A stretch of 64,000 bases of DNA from Sphingobacteriaceae bacterium DW12 (lineage in GTDB: Bacteria > Bacteroidota > Bacteroidia > Sphingobacteriales > Sphingobacteriaceae), in the NCBI GenBank assembly GCA_000783305.1, contig JROE01000008.1:418204-482203 (forward strand). The letters run 5' to 3'. A program made the translations under genes and the position numbers. The stretch's first letter is position 1; each line of letters begins with the position of its first letter. Under the pieces are notes generated by a model, which saw only the letters and a program-made list of their open reading frames with translations, was not told where the DNA came from and did no database searches. This document shows positions 7,811-18,218 of the stretch, piece by piece.

Positions 7811-7842
7811 TTTGGATATCGGTCAATTATCCAATACATTTG
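7811..7842 (+). promoter_or_regulatory. Promoter of the CLC channel gene
   Basis: TTTG (7811-7814), a 20-nt spacer and TACATTTG (7835-7842) match the Bacteroidetes consensus. The start would be near 7849, about 27 nt before the ATG. Confidence 0.75.
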
Positions 7843-7875
7843 TATTCTCTCCATCTAAAAGAATAGAACTCAAAA

Positions 7876-9144
7876 ATGAGAACGAAAATTATAATATATA
7901 ACTCGCTTAAACTAGTTGTAGCATCATTATTTATTGGTTTAATCTGTACCCTTCTTGCCGATTCATTAAAATACATCACCGAAAGCTATCAGCATAAAAT
8001 ATTTGTTGGGATAGGCAGTATTTCTTCCCTATTCTATATTATCCTACCTTCTATTGGCATCACTGTCATTTATTTCCTAAGGAAGTATGCCTTCAAAAAG
8101 AGGCAGAACAAAGGTATAAAAGAGATCTACACCACCTTAGAAACTCGAAAAGATCATCTGCCCATCTTTAAAATTCCTTCCCATTACTTCAATGGCTTTT
8201 TAACCGTAATATTTGGTGGGTCAACGGGCATAGAGGTGTCTACCGTAGTAGCCACTGCTACCGTCGGAAATGTCGTCTATAAAAAGGGGAAAATAGCCTT
8301 TGCTTATAAAAATGAGCTAATTTGCGCAGGTGTGGCGGCTGGTGTTGCGACGTTGTTTGGCAGCCCTATTGCAGGTTGGTTGTTTGCCATTGAGGTGATT
8401 GCTCGCCGAGTCAGCAGACCTATACTAATCAGCTGCACGAGTTCGGTACTAATGGCTACCCTTTTTGGATATTTTATAGCGGGTCAAAAACTATTACCTT
8501 TCACCGTTCAAACCTGGCATTGGACTGCTTTACCTTATGTGATAGGTCTCAGTCTATTGGCCGCAATATTGGCTTTATACTTCACCAAAATTGTTATCCA
8601 TATCAAAAAAGTATTTAGTGGTATCGAGAACAATTTTATCCGGGTAAATCTTGGAGCTTTATCTTTGGGCCTTATGATTTTCGCTTTTCCCTATTTGTAT
8701 GGAGATAGCTATCACGGGTTACAACAAGTAATTGAACAGGGTTTAAAAGAGACCCTATCCATTCCTTTTGGTATTACACTTTTATTATTGGTCATTCTAA
8801 AACCCTTAGCAGCCTCACTTACATTGGGCGCAGGAGGAGATGGAGGTGTATTCGCCCCTAGCATAGTCGCAGGGGCCTTTCTTGGCATTTTATTCGCACT
8901 AGTGTGCAATGCTTATTTGGGCACCGAGCTAATCGTGCTCAACTTTGCGCTCTTTGGAGCCGCAGCAACACTGTCCGCAGCCATACATGCGCCATTGACA
9001 TCAATTTTTCTCATCTGCAGTATCGCGCCAGGAGGATATATCTTGTTCATACCCTTGACCATCGTCAGTATAATCGCTAAATACTTGGTCAAATGGATGT
9101 ACCCTTATAATGTATACACTTATAAAGAACCTAAATTGGTCTAA
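7876..9144 (+). CDS. CLC-family chloride channel, gating glutamate absent
   Basis: The 422-residue membrane protein has the CLC plan of about ten or more hydrophobic segments. The third conserved region (LTLGAGGDGGVFAPSIVAGAFLG, beginning near residue 315) is intact. The first signature GSGIP is replaced by NKGIKEI (about 79-84). The second, normally GREGP with the external gating glutamate, reads GSTGIEV (about 115-121), so the glutamate position carries Thr. In known CLCs loss of this glutamate uncouples proton exchange, so a passive channel is more likely than an antiporter. It is single-gene with its own promoter. Confidence 0.88.
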   Translation: MRTKIIIYNSLKLVVASLFIGLICTLLADSLKYITESYQHKIFVGIGSISSLFYIILPSIGITVIYFLRKYAFKKRQNKGIKEIYTTLETRKDHLPIFKIPSHYFNGFLTVIFGGSTGIEVSTVVATATVGNVVYKKGKIAFAYKNELICAGVAAGVATLFGSPIAGWLFAIEVIARRVSRPILISCTSSVLMATLFGYFIAGQKLLPFTVQTWHWTALPYVIGLSLLAAILALYFTKIVIHIKKVFSGIENNFIRVNLGALSLGLMIFAFPYLYGDSYHGLQQVIEQGLKETLSIPFGITLLLLVILKPLAASLTLGAGGDGGVFAPSIVAGAFLGILFALVCNAYLGTELIVLNFALFGAAATLSAAIHAPLTSIFLICSIAPGGYILFIPLTIVSIIAKYLVKWMYPYNVYTYKEPKLV

Positions 9145-9268
9145 GCTGCCACAAACATATTTCGGCACTACACACCTTTCCAAAGACTAACAGACGGCTC
9201 TAATAAGACTTTAAGGATTTATTTAAGGCTTAGTTATAGGTTTTTAGGATATTTTTTTACCTTATTTA

Positions 9269-9300
9269 TTTGCGAAACTAAAAATCAAAAGATATATTTG
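9269..9300 (+). promoter_or_regulatory. Promoter of the methionine operon
   Basis: TTTG (9269-9272), a 20-nt spacer and TATATTTG (9293-9300) match the Bacteroidetes consensus. Transcription from about 9307 includes the whole SAM riboswitch. Confidence 0.8.
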
Positions 9301-9355
9301 TAAGGTCTTCGAGAAAGACCCCTAATCACAACCTCTCTTTATCGTAGGGTTTTGA

Positions 9356-9466
9356 TTTATAAAGAAGTGGCGAGAGACTGGCTCAATGACCCACTGGCAA
9401 CCTTCAAAAAAAGTTTGAAAAGGTGCCAAATCCTGTCCAAAGCAATGTTGCTTTGGAGAATATAAA
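9356..9466 (+). ncRNA. SAM-I (S-box) riboswitch
   Basis: The P1 stem is TTTATA (9356-9361) with TATAAA (9461-9466). Conserved S-box pieces appear in order: a GAGAGACTGGCTCAATGA segment, ACTGGCAACC, a P3 hairpin (CTTCAAAAAAAGTTTGAAAAG), GGTGCCAAATCCTG, and a P4 hairpin CCAAAGCAATGTTGCTTTGG ahead of AGAA. It lies in the leader of metY-metX-hom, which fits repression of methionine synthesis by SAM. No classical terminator follows P1 directly. A short ORF begins 11 nt after P1, so output may act through it or through translation. Confidence 0.92.
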
Positions 9467-9477
9467 TAAAAAAAGCT

Positions 9478-9609
9478 ATGATCATTACAATTACATTTAA
9501 CAAGTACACATCAACAAGAATATCCGCTAAGCAGGATACCAAAAATGCACCATTGCGTTCTGTGGAGCCCCACACCCGAATGCGAATGTCTGCTATGATG
9601 TGCTGTTAA
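9478..9609 (+). CDS. Putative leader peptide rich in terminal Met and Cys codons
   Basis: This 43-codon ORF starts 11 nt after the SAM riboswitch. Its last nine codons encode MRMSAMMCC and are followed by TAA. A strong hairpin (cattgcgttc 9551-9560 with gaatgcgaatg 9578-9588, loop containing GTGG/CCAC) lies just ahead of those codons. Four Met and two adjacent Cys codons at the end, upstream of a homocysteine-forming sulfhydrylase, suggest ribosome-mediated attenuation by charged tRNA-Met and tRNA-Cys. That is inference. The remainder of the peptide has no known motif. Confidence 0.55.
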   Translation: MIITITFNKYTSTRISAKQDTKNAPLRSVEPHTRMRMSAMMCC

Positions 9610-9703
9610 GGAAATACCTTTATCACCCCCATTATAGTACTATGCCTTGCTCCCTATAAGAAGGAGTATCGAACATATCCATTTATCAACAACAAATTAA
9701 TAA

Positions 9704-11029
<1,326 letters not shown>

Positions 11030-11065
11030 GCAAAAGTCAGTGCTGGCGAATACAACATTACATCC

Positions 11066-12121
11066 ATGAGCATTAAGACATATAAGCATAACGAACCATT
11101 TGTATTTGAAAATGGCAAACAGGTCACTGGCTTGGAGATTGCCTATCATACTTATGGACAGCTGAATGAAACAAAAGACAATGTAGTGTGGGTATGTCAT
11201 GCACTGACCGCTAGTTCGGATGTACTGGATTGGTGGAGTGGGCTTTTTGGTGAAGACGATTTTTTCAACCCCAAAGACCACTTCATTATATGTGCCAATG
11301 TCATTGGCTCTCATTATGGATCCACCAATCCACTTTCCATAAATGAAGACACGAGACACCCATATTATCTTGCTTTCCCTCAATTTACTATACGGGATAT
11401 TATAAAAGGCAACCAACTATTAGCCAACTACCTAGGCATAAAAAAAATTGACGTGCTCATTGGTGGGTCCTTGGGAGGACAGCAGGCGCTTGAATGGGCA
11501 GTTTCAGGCTTAATGAGTATAAAGCGCTTGATTGCCATCGCGACCAATGCTGCACACTCCCCCTGGGGTATCGCATTTAACGAAAGTCAAAGATTAGCCA
11601 TCACAGCCGATAGGACATTTCATGCAAACCAACCTACTGGTGGCGCAAAGGGATTAAAAGCGGCACGCAGTATGGCTTTACTTTCATATAGGTCCTACAC
11701 CACTTATGGTGCAACACAACTTGAATCAGACACCGAAAAAACAGACCACTATCGGTCGTCATCCTACCAAAGCTATCAAGGCGAAAAACTTGTCAATCGC
11801 TTCAATGCTTATAGCTATTGGTACCTATCCAAGGCAATGGATAGCCACCATCTGGGAAGAGGCCGTCGTTCATTGGAACACGCCTTACGCCAAATAGAGA
11901 GCAATACGCTTATCATAGGTATCACGACGGATATATTATTCCCACCTGAGGAATCCAAATTCATTGCGAAACACATTCCAAACGCAGTGTACTATGAACT
12001 GGAATCCTTTTATGGACATGATGGTTTTTTAGTAGAAACCGCGAATCTGACCCAAGTCATTGCAAATTTTTTAAATAACAATAGGGCAGAAATTAAATCA
12101 ACAGAATTAACTACAGCATAA
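11066..12121 (+). CDS. metX: Homoserine O-acetyltransferase
   Basis: The 351-residue alpha/beta-hydrolase acyltransferase has the oxyanion/Asn-Pro region (GSHYGSTNPLS), nucleophile elbow GGSLGGQQALEW with the catalytic Ser, and the C-terminal Asp (ITTDILFPPEE) and His (FYGHDGFLVE) of the triad. It uses acetyl-CoA to make O-acetylhomoserine, the substrate of the metY product encoded 36 bases upstream. Acetyl rather than succinyl specificity is inferred from family and context. Confidence 0.93.
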   Translation: MSIKTYKHNEPFVFENGKQVTGLEIAYHTYGQLNETKDNVVWVCHALTASSDVLDWWSGLFGEDDFFNPKDHFIICANVIGSHYGSTNPLSINEDTRHPYYLAFPQFTIRDIIKGNQLLANYLGIKKIDVLIGGSLGGQQALEWAVSGLMSIKRLIAIATNAAHSPWGIAFNESQRLAITADRTFHANQPTGGAKGLKAARSMALLSYRSYTTYGATQLESDTEKTDHYRSSSYQSYQGEKLVNRFNAYSYWYLSKAMDSHHLGRGRRSLEHALRQIESNTLIIGITTDILFPPEESKFIAKHIPNAVYYELESFYGHDGFLVETANLTQVIANFLNNNRAEIKSTELTTA

Positions 12122-12142
12122 ATTAAAGTCAGCAACAATCAA

Positions 12143-13324
12143 ATGAGTAAAAAGTTAACCTTGGGCATGTTTGGATTTGGAGTCGTTGGACAGGGCCTAT
12201 ATGACATCATAAAAACAAAAAATCTAAATTTAGAAATTAAGAAGTTTGTCATCAAAAATGCCGACAAGAAGCGGTCGTTACCAGCTGAATTATTCACCAC
12301 AGACCCTAGCGCCATCCTTAATGATCCCGAGATAAATACAGTTGTAGAATTGATCGATGATGCAGAAGCTGCCTATAACATTACTGTAACTGCGCTTAGA
12401 GCTGGGAAAAACGTCGTATCTGCAAATAAGAAAATGATTGCAACCCATCTCGAAGAACTTACAGAAATTCAACAGGAGACAGGTGCAAGCCTTTTATATG
12501 AAGGTGCTGTATGTGGCAGTATTCCCATCATTAGAAATCTAGAAGAGTATTACGATAACGAACTCCTGCATTCGGTAAGCGGAATTTTCAATGGTTCGTC
12601 AAATTACATCTTGTCTAAGATTTTTAATGAAAATCAGAGTTATGACCAAGCATTAAAAAAAGCCCAAGAATTGGGATTTGCAGAAACTGACCCCACATTG
12701 GATGTTGGTGGGTATGATCCAAAATTCAAATTAGCTATCGTTGCCTCACATGCCTACGGACTATATATCAAACCTGACAGTATATTCAATGTCGGAATTG
12801 ATAAATTAGGACAACAGGATATACGCTTTGCAAGAGAAAAAGGATATAAAATCAAATTAATCCCGTTGGCTAAAGAGATTGACAATTCGAAAGTTGTTTT
12901 ATATGTACTCCCAAAATTTGTCAGTAAAGAGAATATACTTTACAACGTTGAAAATGAAAACAACGGCGTATTGGTCAAAGCAGCCTTTGCAGATGAACAA
13001 TTCTTTTTTGGTAAAGGTGCAGGTGGCCACCCTACCGGTTCTGCCGTACTCTCCGATATCACGGCCTTACGCTACGGCTATCGCTATGAATACAAAAAAC
13101 ACTTGGACGCACAACAATTAACATATTCTACTGACTATGAGCTTCAAGTATATCTTAGATATGAAGATGATACGCTAATTGAAAAATTACAATTTACAAG
13201 TATCAGTGAGCGTTATTTTGCGAATGATTTCAAATATGTAATAGGAAAAATTAATCTTCAACATATTATTGAGAACCAAGCCGACATCAAGCAGAGTGGG
13301 GTATTTATTGCAGAAATTGAATAA
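12143..13324 (+). CDS. hom: Homoserine dehydrogenase
   Basis: The 393-residue protein has an N-terminal Rossmann motif (LGMFGFGVVGQGLYDII). The homoserine dehydrogenase core follows, with VVSANKKMIATHL, YEGAVCGSIPIIRNL, GIFNGSSNYILSKI and GFAETDPTLDVGGYDPKFKL. It reduces aspartate semialdehyde to homoserine. There is no fused aspartokinase and no clear ACT domain. Its position in the SAM-controlled operon suggests a methionine-dedicated enzyme. It starts 21 bases after metX and ends at a strong terminator. Confidence 0.95.
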   Translation: MSKKLTLGMFGFGVVGQGLYDIIKTKNLNLEIKKFVIKNADKKRSLPAELFTTDPSAILNDPEINTVVELIDDAEAAYNITVTALRAGKNVVSANKKMIATHLEELTEIQQETGASLLYEGAVCGSIPIIRNLEEYYDNELLHSVSGIFNGSSNYILSKIFNENQSYDQALKKAQELGFAETDPTLDVGGYDPKFKLAIVASHAYGLYIKPDSIFNVGIDKLGQQDIRFAREKGYKIKLIPLAKEIDNSKVVLYVLPKFVSKENILYNVENENNGVLVKAAFADEQFFFGKGAGGHPTGSAVLSDITALRYGYRYEYKKHLDAQQLTYSTDYELQVYLRYEDDTLIEKLQFTSISERYFANDFKYVIGKINLQHIIENQADIKQSGVFIAEIE

Positions 13325-13372
13325 CAGGTAAATCAACCATAACCAACCTGCTGCAACTCGCAGCTCCCAACC

Positions 13373-13410
13373 AAAGCGTTGTACTTGTACATACAAGGCA
13401 ACGCTTTTTT
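13373..13410 (+). terminator. Terminator of metY-metX-hom
   Basis: AAAGCGTTG (13373-13381) pairs with CAACGCTTT (13399-13407), an inner CTTGT/ACAAG extends the stem, and a T-run follows. It lies 48 bases after the hom stop. Confidence 0.9.
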
Positions 13411-13592
13411 CTTCATATATTCCATCCACCCAGTTGCTACCCATCCGTAAAAACAACATGCTAGAAAAAAATAATGTCATAAGATAGTTCGTTAAAGAAA
13501 ATAACCTATTTTATGTATCAATATTTTTACACATAAATTTTGTATATTCATTTTATATCCGTAAATTAACGAGTCAACAAATTTATTGTCAT

Positions 13593-13766
13593 ATGAGAGC
13601 ATGGTTTTTAATTTTAATGATGGGAGTTGCAAATCTCGGATTTGCACAGAATGAAAGGGATTTACAAGATCATTCCACAACGGCATATCTGATTATCGGA
13701 TTGATCCTAATAGCAATCGTTGTACTAACACTTTACAACAAACAGAAACGGAAATTCAACGATTGA
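13593..13766 (+). CDS. Small exported membrane protein, 57 residues
   Basis: The ORF encodes a signal-peptide-like start (MRAWFLILMMGVANLGFAQ), a short polar segment ERDLQDHSTT, one transmembrane helix (about residues 32-47, AYLIIGLILIAIVVLTLY) and a basic tail KQKRKFND. Either the first segment is cleaved after FAQ or the protein spans twice. It has no recognised family. A terminator 30 bases after its stop and the intergenic position support a real short gene. A role cannot be assigned. Confidence 0.6.
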   Translation: MRAWFLILMMGVANLGFAQNERDLQDHSTTAYLIIGLILIAIVVLTLYNKQKRKFND

Positions 13767-13795
13767 TAATTGTATACATTCAATCATTAAATAAC

Positions 13796-13820
13796 AAAGG
13801 GGACGATTATTCGTCCCCTT
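13796..13820. terminator. Bidirectional terminator between small ORF and NtrC-like gene
   Basis: AAAGGGGACGA pairs with TCGTCCCCTTT around TTAT, flanked by A and T runs on both sides. It serves the 57-codon gene on plus and the regulator gene ending at 13826 on minus. Confidence 0.88.
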
Positions 13821-13825
13821 TTTCA

Positions 13826-15238
13826 TTAATCTCTTTTAAGACCAAACTTCTCGATCTTGCTATATAGATGACTTCTTTGTATGCCGATATCATCCGCAGT
13901 TTTGGATACGTTCCAGTTGTTTTTATCCAATTTATAGTTGATAAATTCCTTCTCCGCATGATCTTTATAATCCTGAAAGGAATCGAATTTCTCAAATGTT
14001 AAAGCAGCAGATTCACCTTTGACTTCTCCGTTAGTATGTACCTCAGCAGTAGTACCATTACGCGGCTGTATAATAGAAGGGTTGGCGTAGGCCAATACGT
14101 CCTTATCCGTAATGGATTTGTCACTCAAAATAATCAGTCGCTCAACCATATTCCGTAGTTCCCTGATATTCCCCGTCCAAGGCAACGACTGTAAAGCATC
14201 CATTGCTTCCGTCGTAATCTTCTTCGCAGGCATATTGTATTCTCCACAGATTTCTTCACAAAAACTAGTCGCGATTGTCGGGATATCATCTATGCGTTGG
14301 GACAAAGAAGGTACATGGATTAAGATGACACTCAAGCGATGGTAAAGGTCCATTCTGAAATTACCCTTATCAATCTCTTTTAATAGATCTTTATTTGTAG
14401 CGGCAATTACCCTGACATTTACCTCTATCTCTTTCTCCCCCCCCACTCTTGTAATCTTATGTTCCTGCAGGGCACGTAGCACCTTTGCCTGCGCCGAGAG
14501 GCTCATATCTCCAATTTCATCTAGAAATAACGTTCCGCCACTAGCCTGCTCAAATTTACCAATTCGTTGCTTAACAGCAGATGTAAATGACCCTTTCTCA
14601 TGTCCAAACAATTCGGACTCAATCAGCTCTGAAGGGATAGCAGCACAATTGACTTCTATCAAAGGTAAATTGGAACGTTGAGATTTCTCATGCAGCCATC
14701 TAGCAACCAACTCCTTACCCGACCCATTCTCACCTGTCACCAACACGCGCGCATCGGTCGGTGCAACTCGTTCGATTGTTTCCTTAATTTTTGAAATGGT
14801 CTCCGACCCTCCTAAAATTTCTTTTGTTTTTGAACTGGACACCTTTTTCTTCAGGACCTTCGTCTCTTCCACCAAAGAGCCTCTTTCCAAAGCATTTCTT
14901 ACGGTTATCAATATCCGATTTAGGTCTAAAGGTTTCGACAGAAAATCATACGCTCCTTTCCTCGTGGCCTCTACTGCGGTCTCAACGGTACCATGTCCCG
15001 AAATCATAATAAAGGGGACTTCAGATTTAATCGTCTGGGCCATAGTTAAGACCTCTAGACCATCCATTTTTTCCATTTTGATGTCGCATAGAGCAAGGTC
15101 TATCTTCTCCTTCTTCAATATGTCTAGTCCATCAAACCCGTTGTCAGCGTCAAATACCTTATAGTCTTCGTATTCAAGTATCTCTCTCAACGTACTACGA
15201 ATGGCACGCTCATCATCAATTATTAATATTGTAGCCAT
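13826..15238 (-). CDS. Sigma-54-dependent NtrC-type response regulator
   Basis: Three domains lie in 470 residues. A receiver (1-120) has phospho-acceptor D52 in LCDIKMEKMDG and switch lysine in FLSKPL. An AAA+ domain has Walker A GENGSGKE (169-176) and Walker B GGTLFLDEIGDM. A Fis-type HTH (NNWNVSKTADDIGIQRSHLY) ends the protein. The sigma-54 contact loop, classically GAFTGA, reads GSFTSA at 216-221. No cognate kinase gene is adjacent, so it is an orphan regulator. Confidence 0.95.
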   Translation of the reverse strand: MATILIIDDERAIRSTLREILEYEDYKVFDADNGFDGLDILKKEKIDLALCDIKMEKMDGLEVLTMAQTIKSEVPFIMISGHGTVETAVEATRKGAYDFLSKPLDLNRILITVRNALERGSLVEETKVLKKKVSSSKTKEILGGSETISKIKETIERVAPTDARVLVTGENGSGKELVARWLHEKSQRSNLPLIEVNCAAIPSELIESELFGHEKGSFTSAVKQRIGKFEQASGGTLFLDEIGDMSLSAQAKVLRALQEHKITRVGGEKEIEVNVRVIAATNKDLLKEIDKGNFRMDLYHRLSVILIHVPSLSQRIDDIPTIATSFCEEICGEYNMPAKKITTEAMDALQSLPWTGNIRELRNMVERLIILSDKSITDKDVLAYANPSIIQPRNGTTAEVHTNGEVKGESAALTFEKFDSFQDYKDHAEKEFINYKLDKNNWNVSKTADDIGIQRSHLYSKIEKFGLKRD

Positions 15239-15303
15239 AAAATAGTTATATGCTGTATCTTTTGCGAAAGCAAAATAGTAATTAAAGCGGAATAATCAAA
15301 AAG

Positions 15304-15688
15304 GAAGCAAACCTTATAAGCCGGGTTCTGTGGACGACGAATCGAACCTCTATCATTTATCTAGGCTTACCATCACTGACAAGCTCAATCAACCTACCCA
15401 TTACGAATGCAGTCATAGACCGCAGAAGACGAGCAGCCTTCGGATTTCGTAACCTATTTGGTCTTTCAACACCCAAGGTTTACCGTAATGCATGTCACCA
15501 TACAATACCGTGAGCTCTTACCTCACGTTTTCACCCTTACCCCATTAAAATGTGGCGGTATATTTTCTGTGGCACTTGCTGTCTCCGTGAATACGGATCC
15601 TTCCCGTTAGGAAGTGAGTCGCTCTGTGTTGCCCGGACTTTCCTCTCTTCCGATAAATCGAAACAGCGATAGAACCGGTTTGCTTCGC
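15304..15688 (-). ncRNA. rnpB: RNase P RNA
   Basis: On the minus strand the universally conserved segments appear in order: GAGGAAAGTCCGGGC near the 5' side, ACAGCAAGTGCCACAGAAAA, GGGTGAAA, GTAAACC, and the 3' ACAGAACCCGGCTTAT. P1 is formed by GAAGCAAACC (15304-15313) and GGTTTGCTTC (15679-15688). The length is about 385 nt, and a -7 box just upstream places the start at the mature 5' end. It is the ribozyme that matures tRNA 5' ends. Confidence 0.96.
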
Positions 15689-15692
15689 CTGC

Positions 15693-15700
15693 AAAAATAA
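15693..15700 (-). promoter_or_regulatory. -7 box of rnpB
   Basis: The minus strand reads TATTTTTG, a match to TAnnTTTG. The predicted start coincides with the RNase P RNA 5' end near 15688. No clear -33 is seen. Confidence 0.6.
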
Positions 15701-15762
15701 GGTTTTATAATCGGAATACTTCTGCTAATATGAGAAAAGTAATATAATGCGCCTAACAATCC

Positions 15763-16953
15763 TTAGATAGCCTGCGCAATGACATAGCCAGATGCCCACG
15801 CCCATTGAAAATTATAGCCTCCAAGCCAACCTGTCACATCCACAGCTTCGCCACCAAAATACAGACCAGCCATCTTCTTGGACTCCAATGTACGCGCATT
15901 CAACTCATCGGTCGAAATTCCACCTCGCATCACCTCCGCTTTATCATATCCCTTGTCACCCGCTGGCTTCACTCTAAATCGATGGATAGTATCTATGATT
16001 GATTTCGAATCCGCTTTACTCAACGAGGCGACTTTTGTGTTTATCGGAAGAAACTGACCCAATGCCTCTACCATCCGTTTAGTAAAATAATCGTGTAGAA
16101 CTTGTGATACCAAGCGTCGCCCCCCATTATCACGCTCCGATTTAATAATTTGCTCCAAGCTAAAGCGAGGTAAGAGATCCATGGTAAACTCTTCCCCGGG
16201 ACGCCAATAGGAAGAAATCTGAAGAATAGCAGGGCCACTCAATCCCCAATGTGTAAAGAGAATATTTTCCTCAAAACTAATTTTCTTATTGTACACCCGG
16301 CAGAATACACTGTTACCAGAAAGCGAGGCGTACCAATCGGCATCCTTACCAGTAATGGTCAATGGAACCAGTGCGGGAGCGGTTTGTACAATCTTAAGTC
16401 CAAACTGCTTGGCAGCACGAAGAGCAAAGTCCGATGCACCTAATTTTTGAACAGGGAGCCCCCCACTCGCAAAAACTACCTTCGGTGAAGACAAGACTTT
16501 CTCTCCCGAAGGCGTCTCCACTTTCACACGATACATAGCCCCACTCTGTTCTACCGATGTAACCAAGCTGTTCAACCAAATATCCTGACCAGTCTCAAAC
16601 ATCAGTTTGGTAAACACACCCACCACATCCTTGGCCTTATTAGTTGTCGGAAACAGTTGACCAAGTGTCTTTTCCTGTCCATCGATACCCTGTGATTCAA
16701 AAAAATCAAGGGTATCTGACACAGACCAAAGATTAAAAGCAGTATGCAAAAACGAAGGGTTTTCAGAAACAAAATTATCCAATGATGTACCGAGATTAGT
16801 ATAATTGCACCGCCCCCCTCCCGAAATCAAAATCTTAGCCCCAGGCTTGTCATTTCGTTCCAAGATTAATGTCTTTTTACCCAACAACCCAGCCTGCACA
16901 GCACACATAAGTCCACATGCTCCACCTCCGATAATGATTGCGTCGTATTGCAT
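15763..16953 (-). CDS. HI0933/YhiN-family FAD-dependent oxidoreductase
   Basis: The 396-residue flavoprotein has the dinucleotide-binding start YDAIIIGGGACGLMCAVQAG, then AKILISGGGRCNYTNLG, typical of the HI0933/YhiN (BaiN-like) family, and the C-terminal ATG-like segment GLYFGGEAVDVTGWLGGYNFQWAWASG. The substrate is unknown. It starts one base after the stop of the Gfo/Idh gene, so the two are probably co-transcribed. Confidence 0.9.
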   Translation of the reverse strand: MQYDAIIIGGGACGLMCAVQAGLLGKKTLILERNDKPGAKILISGGGRCNYTNLGTSLDNFVSENPSFLHTAFNLWSVSDTLDFFESQGIDGQEKTLGQLFPTTNKAKDVVGVFTKLMFETGQDIWLNSLVTSVEQSGAMYRVKVETPSGEKVLSSPKVVFASGGLPVQKLGASDFALRAAKQFGLKIVQTAPALVPLTITGKDADWYASLSGNSVFCRVYNKKISFEENILFTHWGLSGPAILQISSYWRPGEEFTMDLLPRFSLEQIIKSERDNGGRRLVSQVLHDYFTKRMVEALGQFLPINTKVASLSKADSKSIIDTIHRFRVKPAGDKGYDKAEVMRGGISTDELNARTLESKKMAGLYFGGEAVDVTGWLGGYNFQWAWASGYVIAQAI

Positions 16954-16954
16954 A

Positions 16955-18031
16955 TTAATAGCTAATCAACTGCCCTTGAACAGGAATTACCCTGCGTTCC
17001 TCTTGGCTTTGATATCCCAGTTCGATAAGCTTAATAACATCTCGTGCTTGCTCAGGCTTTACGACTAAAGGTGATTTACCTAATATCGCATCCGCTACAT
17101 TCTGATAATAGTCTGGATAGCTACCTATCTTTGAAGGGACTATTTCTTCAATATCGCGGTCTTCAAGCAACAAATTCAGCCTGCCATATATGTCGGTGCT
17201 TTCTTTCCCCCAATTAGGATCCTCATCAGGAAAATGTCCAGCACGTAGCAGTACTTCTTGTGGGTCTGTACCAAACTTTGTAAAATTACCGTTCAACCCA
17301 AAAACCATAAACCGCTGGGTAGGTTCTTTTGCCAACATACTTCCTTTTATCGACACACGCATGTTTGGATAGTAAAGCAGAACATCGAAATTATCTATCG
17401 CTCTTGCGCCAGGACGTTGAACCGCCAAATCGGCAAATATAGCCTCTGGCTTCCCAAATAATTGCAAACTTAAATCAATACCGTGTGCGCCTAAGTCATA
17501 GAAAATACCCGAACCTGGTAAATTTTCCTCTCGCCATGCATTCGGTCGCAAAAAGTTCCGAAACCGGTCAAATCGCATCTCGACGTTATAAATTGTTCCC
17601 AAACGCCCTTCATTGATCACCTCTTGAAGTGTACGATAATCCGAGTGAAAGCGATAATTGTGATATACCGAAAGAATTTTTCCCTTTTGTGTAGCTAATT
17701 GTACTAATTCATCAGCTTGCTCAGCGGTATTAGTAAAAGGCTTCTCGACGACCACATGCTTTCCTGCCTCTAAGGCTCTTTTAGCAAATGGATAGTGCAT
17801 ATCATTGGAAGTTGCGACAACGACCAAATCGATTTCTTCATCAGTAAATATATCTTCAGCAGACTCTACAATCTGAGCTTGAGGATACTTCGTGCGCAAA
17901 ATAGCCTTCTGCTCTTCCTTCCGAGCGGTCACCTTAACCAATTCCAACTCAGCCACAGACCGCATAACAGGTGCATGAAATACCTGTCCCGATATACCAA
18001 AGCCGATTAGTCCAACACGTATTTTATTCAT
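16955..18031 (-). CDS. Gfo/Idh/MocA-family oxidoreductase
   Basis: The 358-residue protein has an N-terminal Rossmann fold (IRVGLIGFGISGQVFHAPV), the family EKPF motif (GKHVVVEKPFTNTAEQADEL) and the C-terminal domain with DLGAHGIDLSLQLFG. It resembles YvaA/YdgJ-like members that act on sugars or inositols with NAD(P). The actual substrate is unknown. A TTG two codons earlier (18037) is in frame, but ATG 18031 is preferred. It lies one base upstream of the HI0933-type gene. Confidence 0.92.
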   Translation of the reverse strand: MNKIRVGLIGFGISGQVFHAPVMRSVAELELVKVTARKEEQKAILRTKYPQAQIVESAEDIFTDEEIDLVVVATSNDMHYPFAKRALEAGKHVVVEKPFTNTAEQADELVQLATQKGKILSVYHNYRFHSDYRTLQEVINEGRLGTIYNVEMRFDRFRNFLRPNAWREENLPGSGIFYDLGAHGIDLSLQLFGKPEAIFADLAVQRPGARAIDNFDVLLYYPNMRVSIKGSMLAKEPTQRFMVFGLNGNFTKFGTDPQEVLLRAGHFPDEDPNWGKESTDIYGRLNLLLEDRDIEEIVPSKIGSYPDYYQNVADAILGKSPLVVKPEQARDVIKLIELGYQSQEERRVIPVQGQLISY

Positions 18032-18145
18032 ATTCAAATCATTAATTACTTTTATAATTGTATTATTTGCTCCACTTTAGCAAGTCCTTCTGCCTATTGC
18101 ATCTGCATTAGATGACAGTCAATCGAAAATCTTGAGACTATGATA

Positions 18146-18185
18146 ATAAAGCCATCATCCCTGTTAGGTGGGATGATGGCTTTAT
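18146..18185 (-). terminator. Terminator hairpin downstream of argS
   Basis: A 16-bp perfect stem, ATAAAGCCATCATCCC with its complement around an 8-nt loop, lies 33 bases past the argS stop. The T tract on either side is short, so termination efficiency is uncertain. Confidence 0.75.
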
Positions 18186-18218
18186 GCTAATTCTTGAAAA
18201 GACAAAAAGTCAATCCGC

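Noticed and set aside
7603..7854. 83-codon minus-strand ORF
   Set aside because: It overlaps a consensus plus-strand promoter for the CLC gene and matches no family I know.
9357..9575. 72-codon minus-strand ORF
   Set aside because: It lies antisense to the SAM riboswitch and leader ORF. Its openness is accidental.
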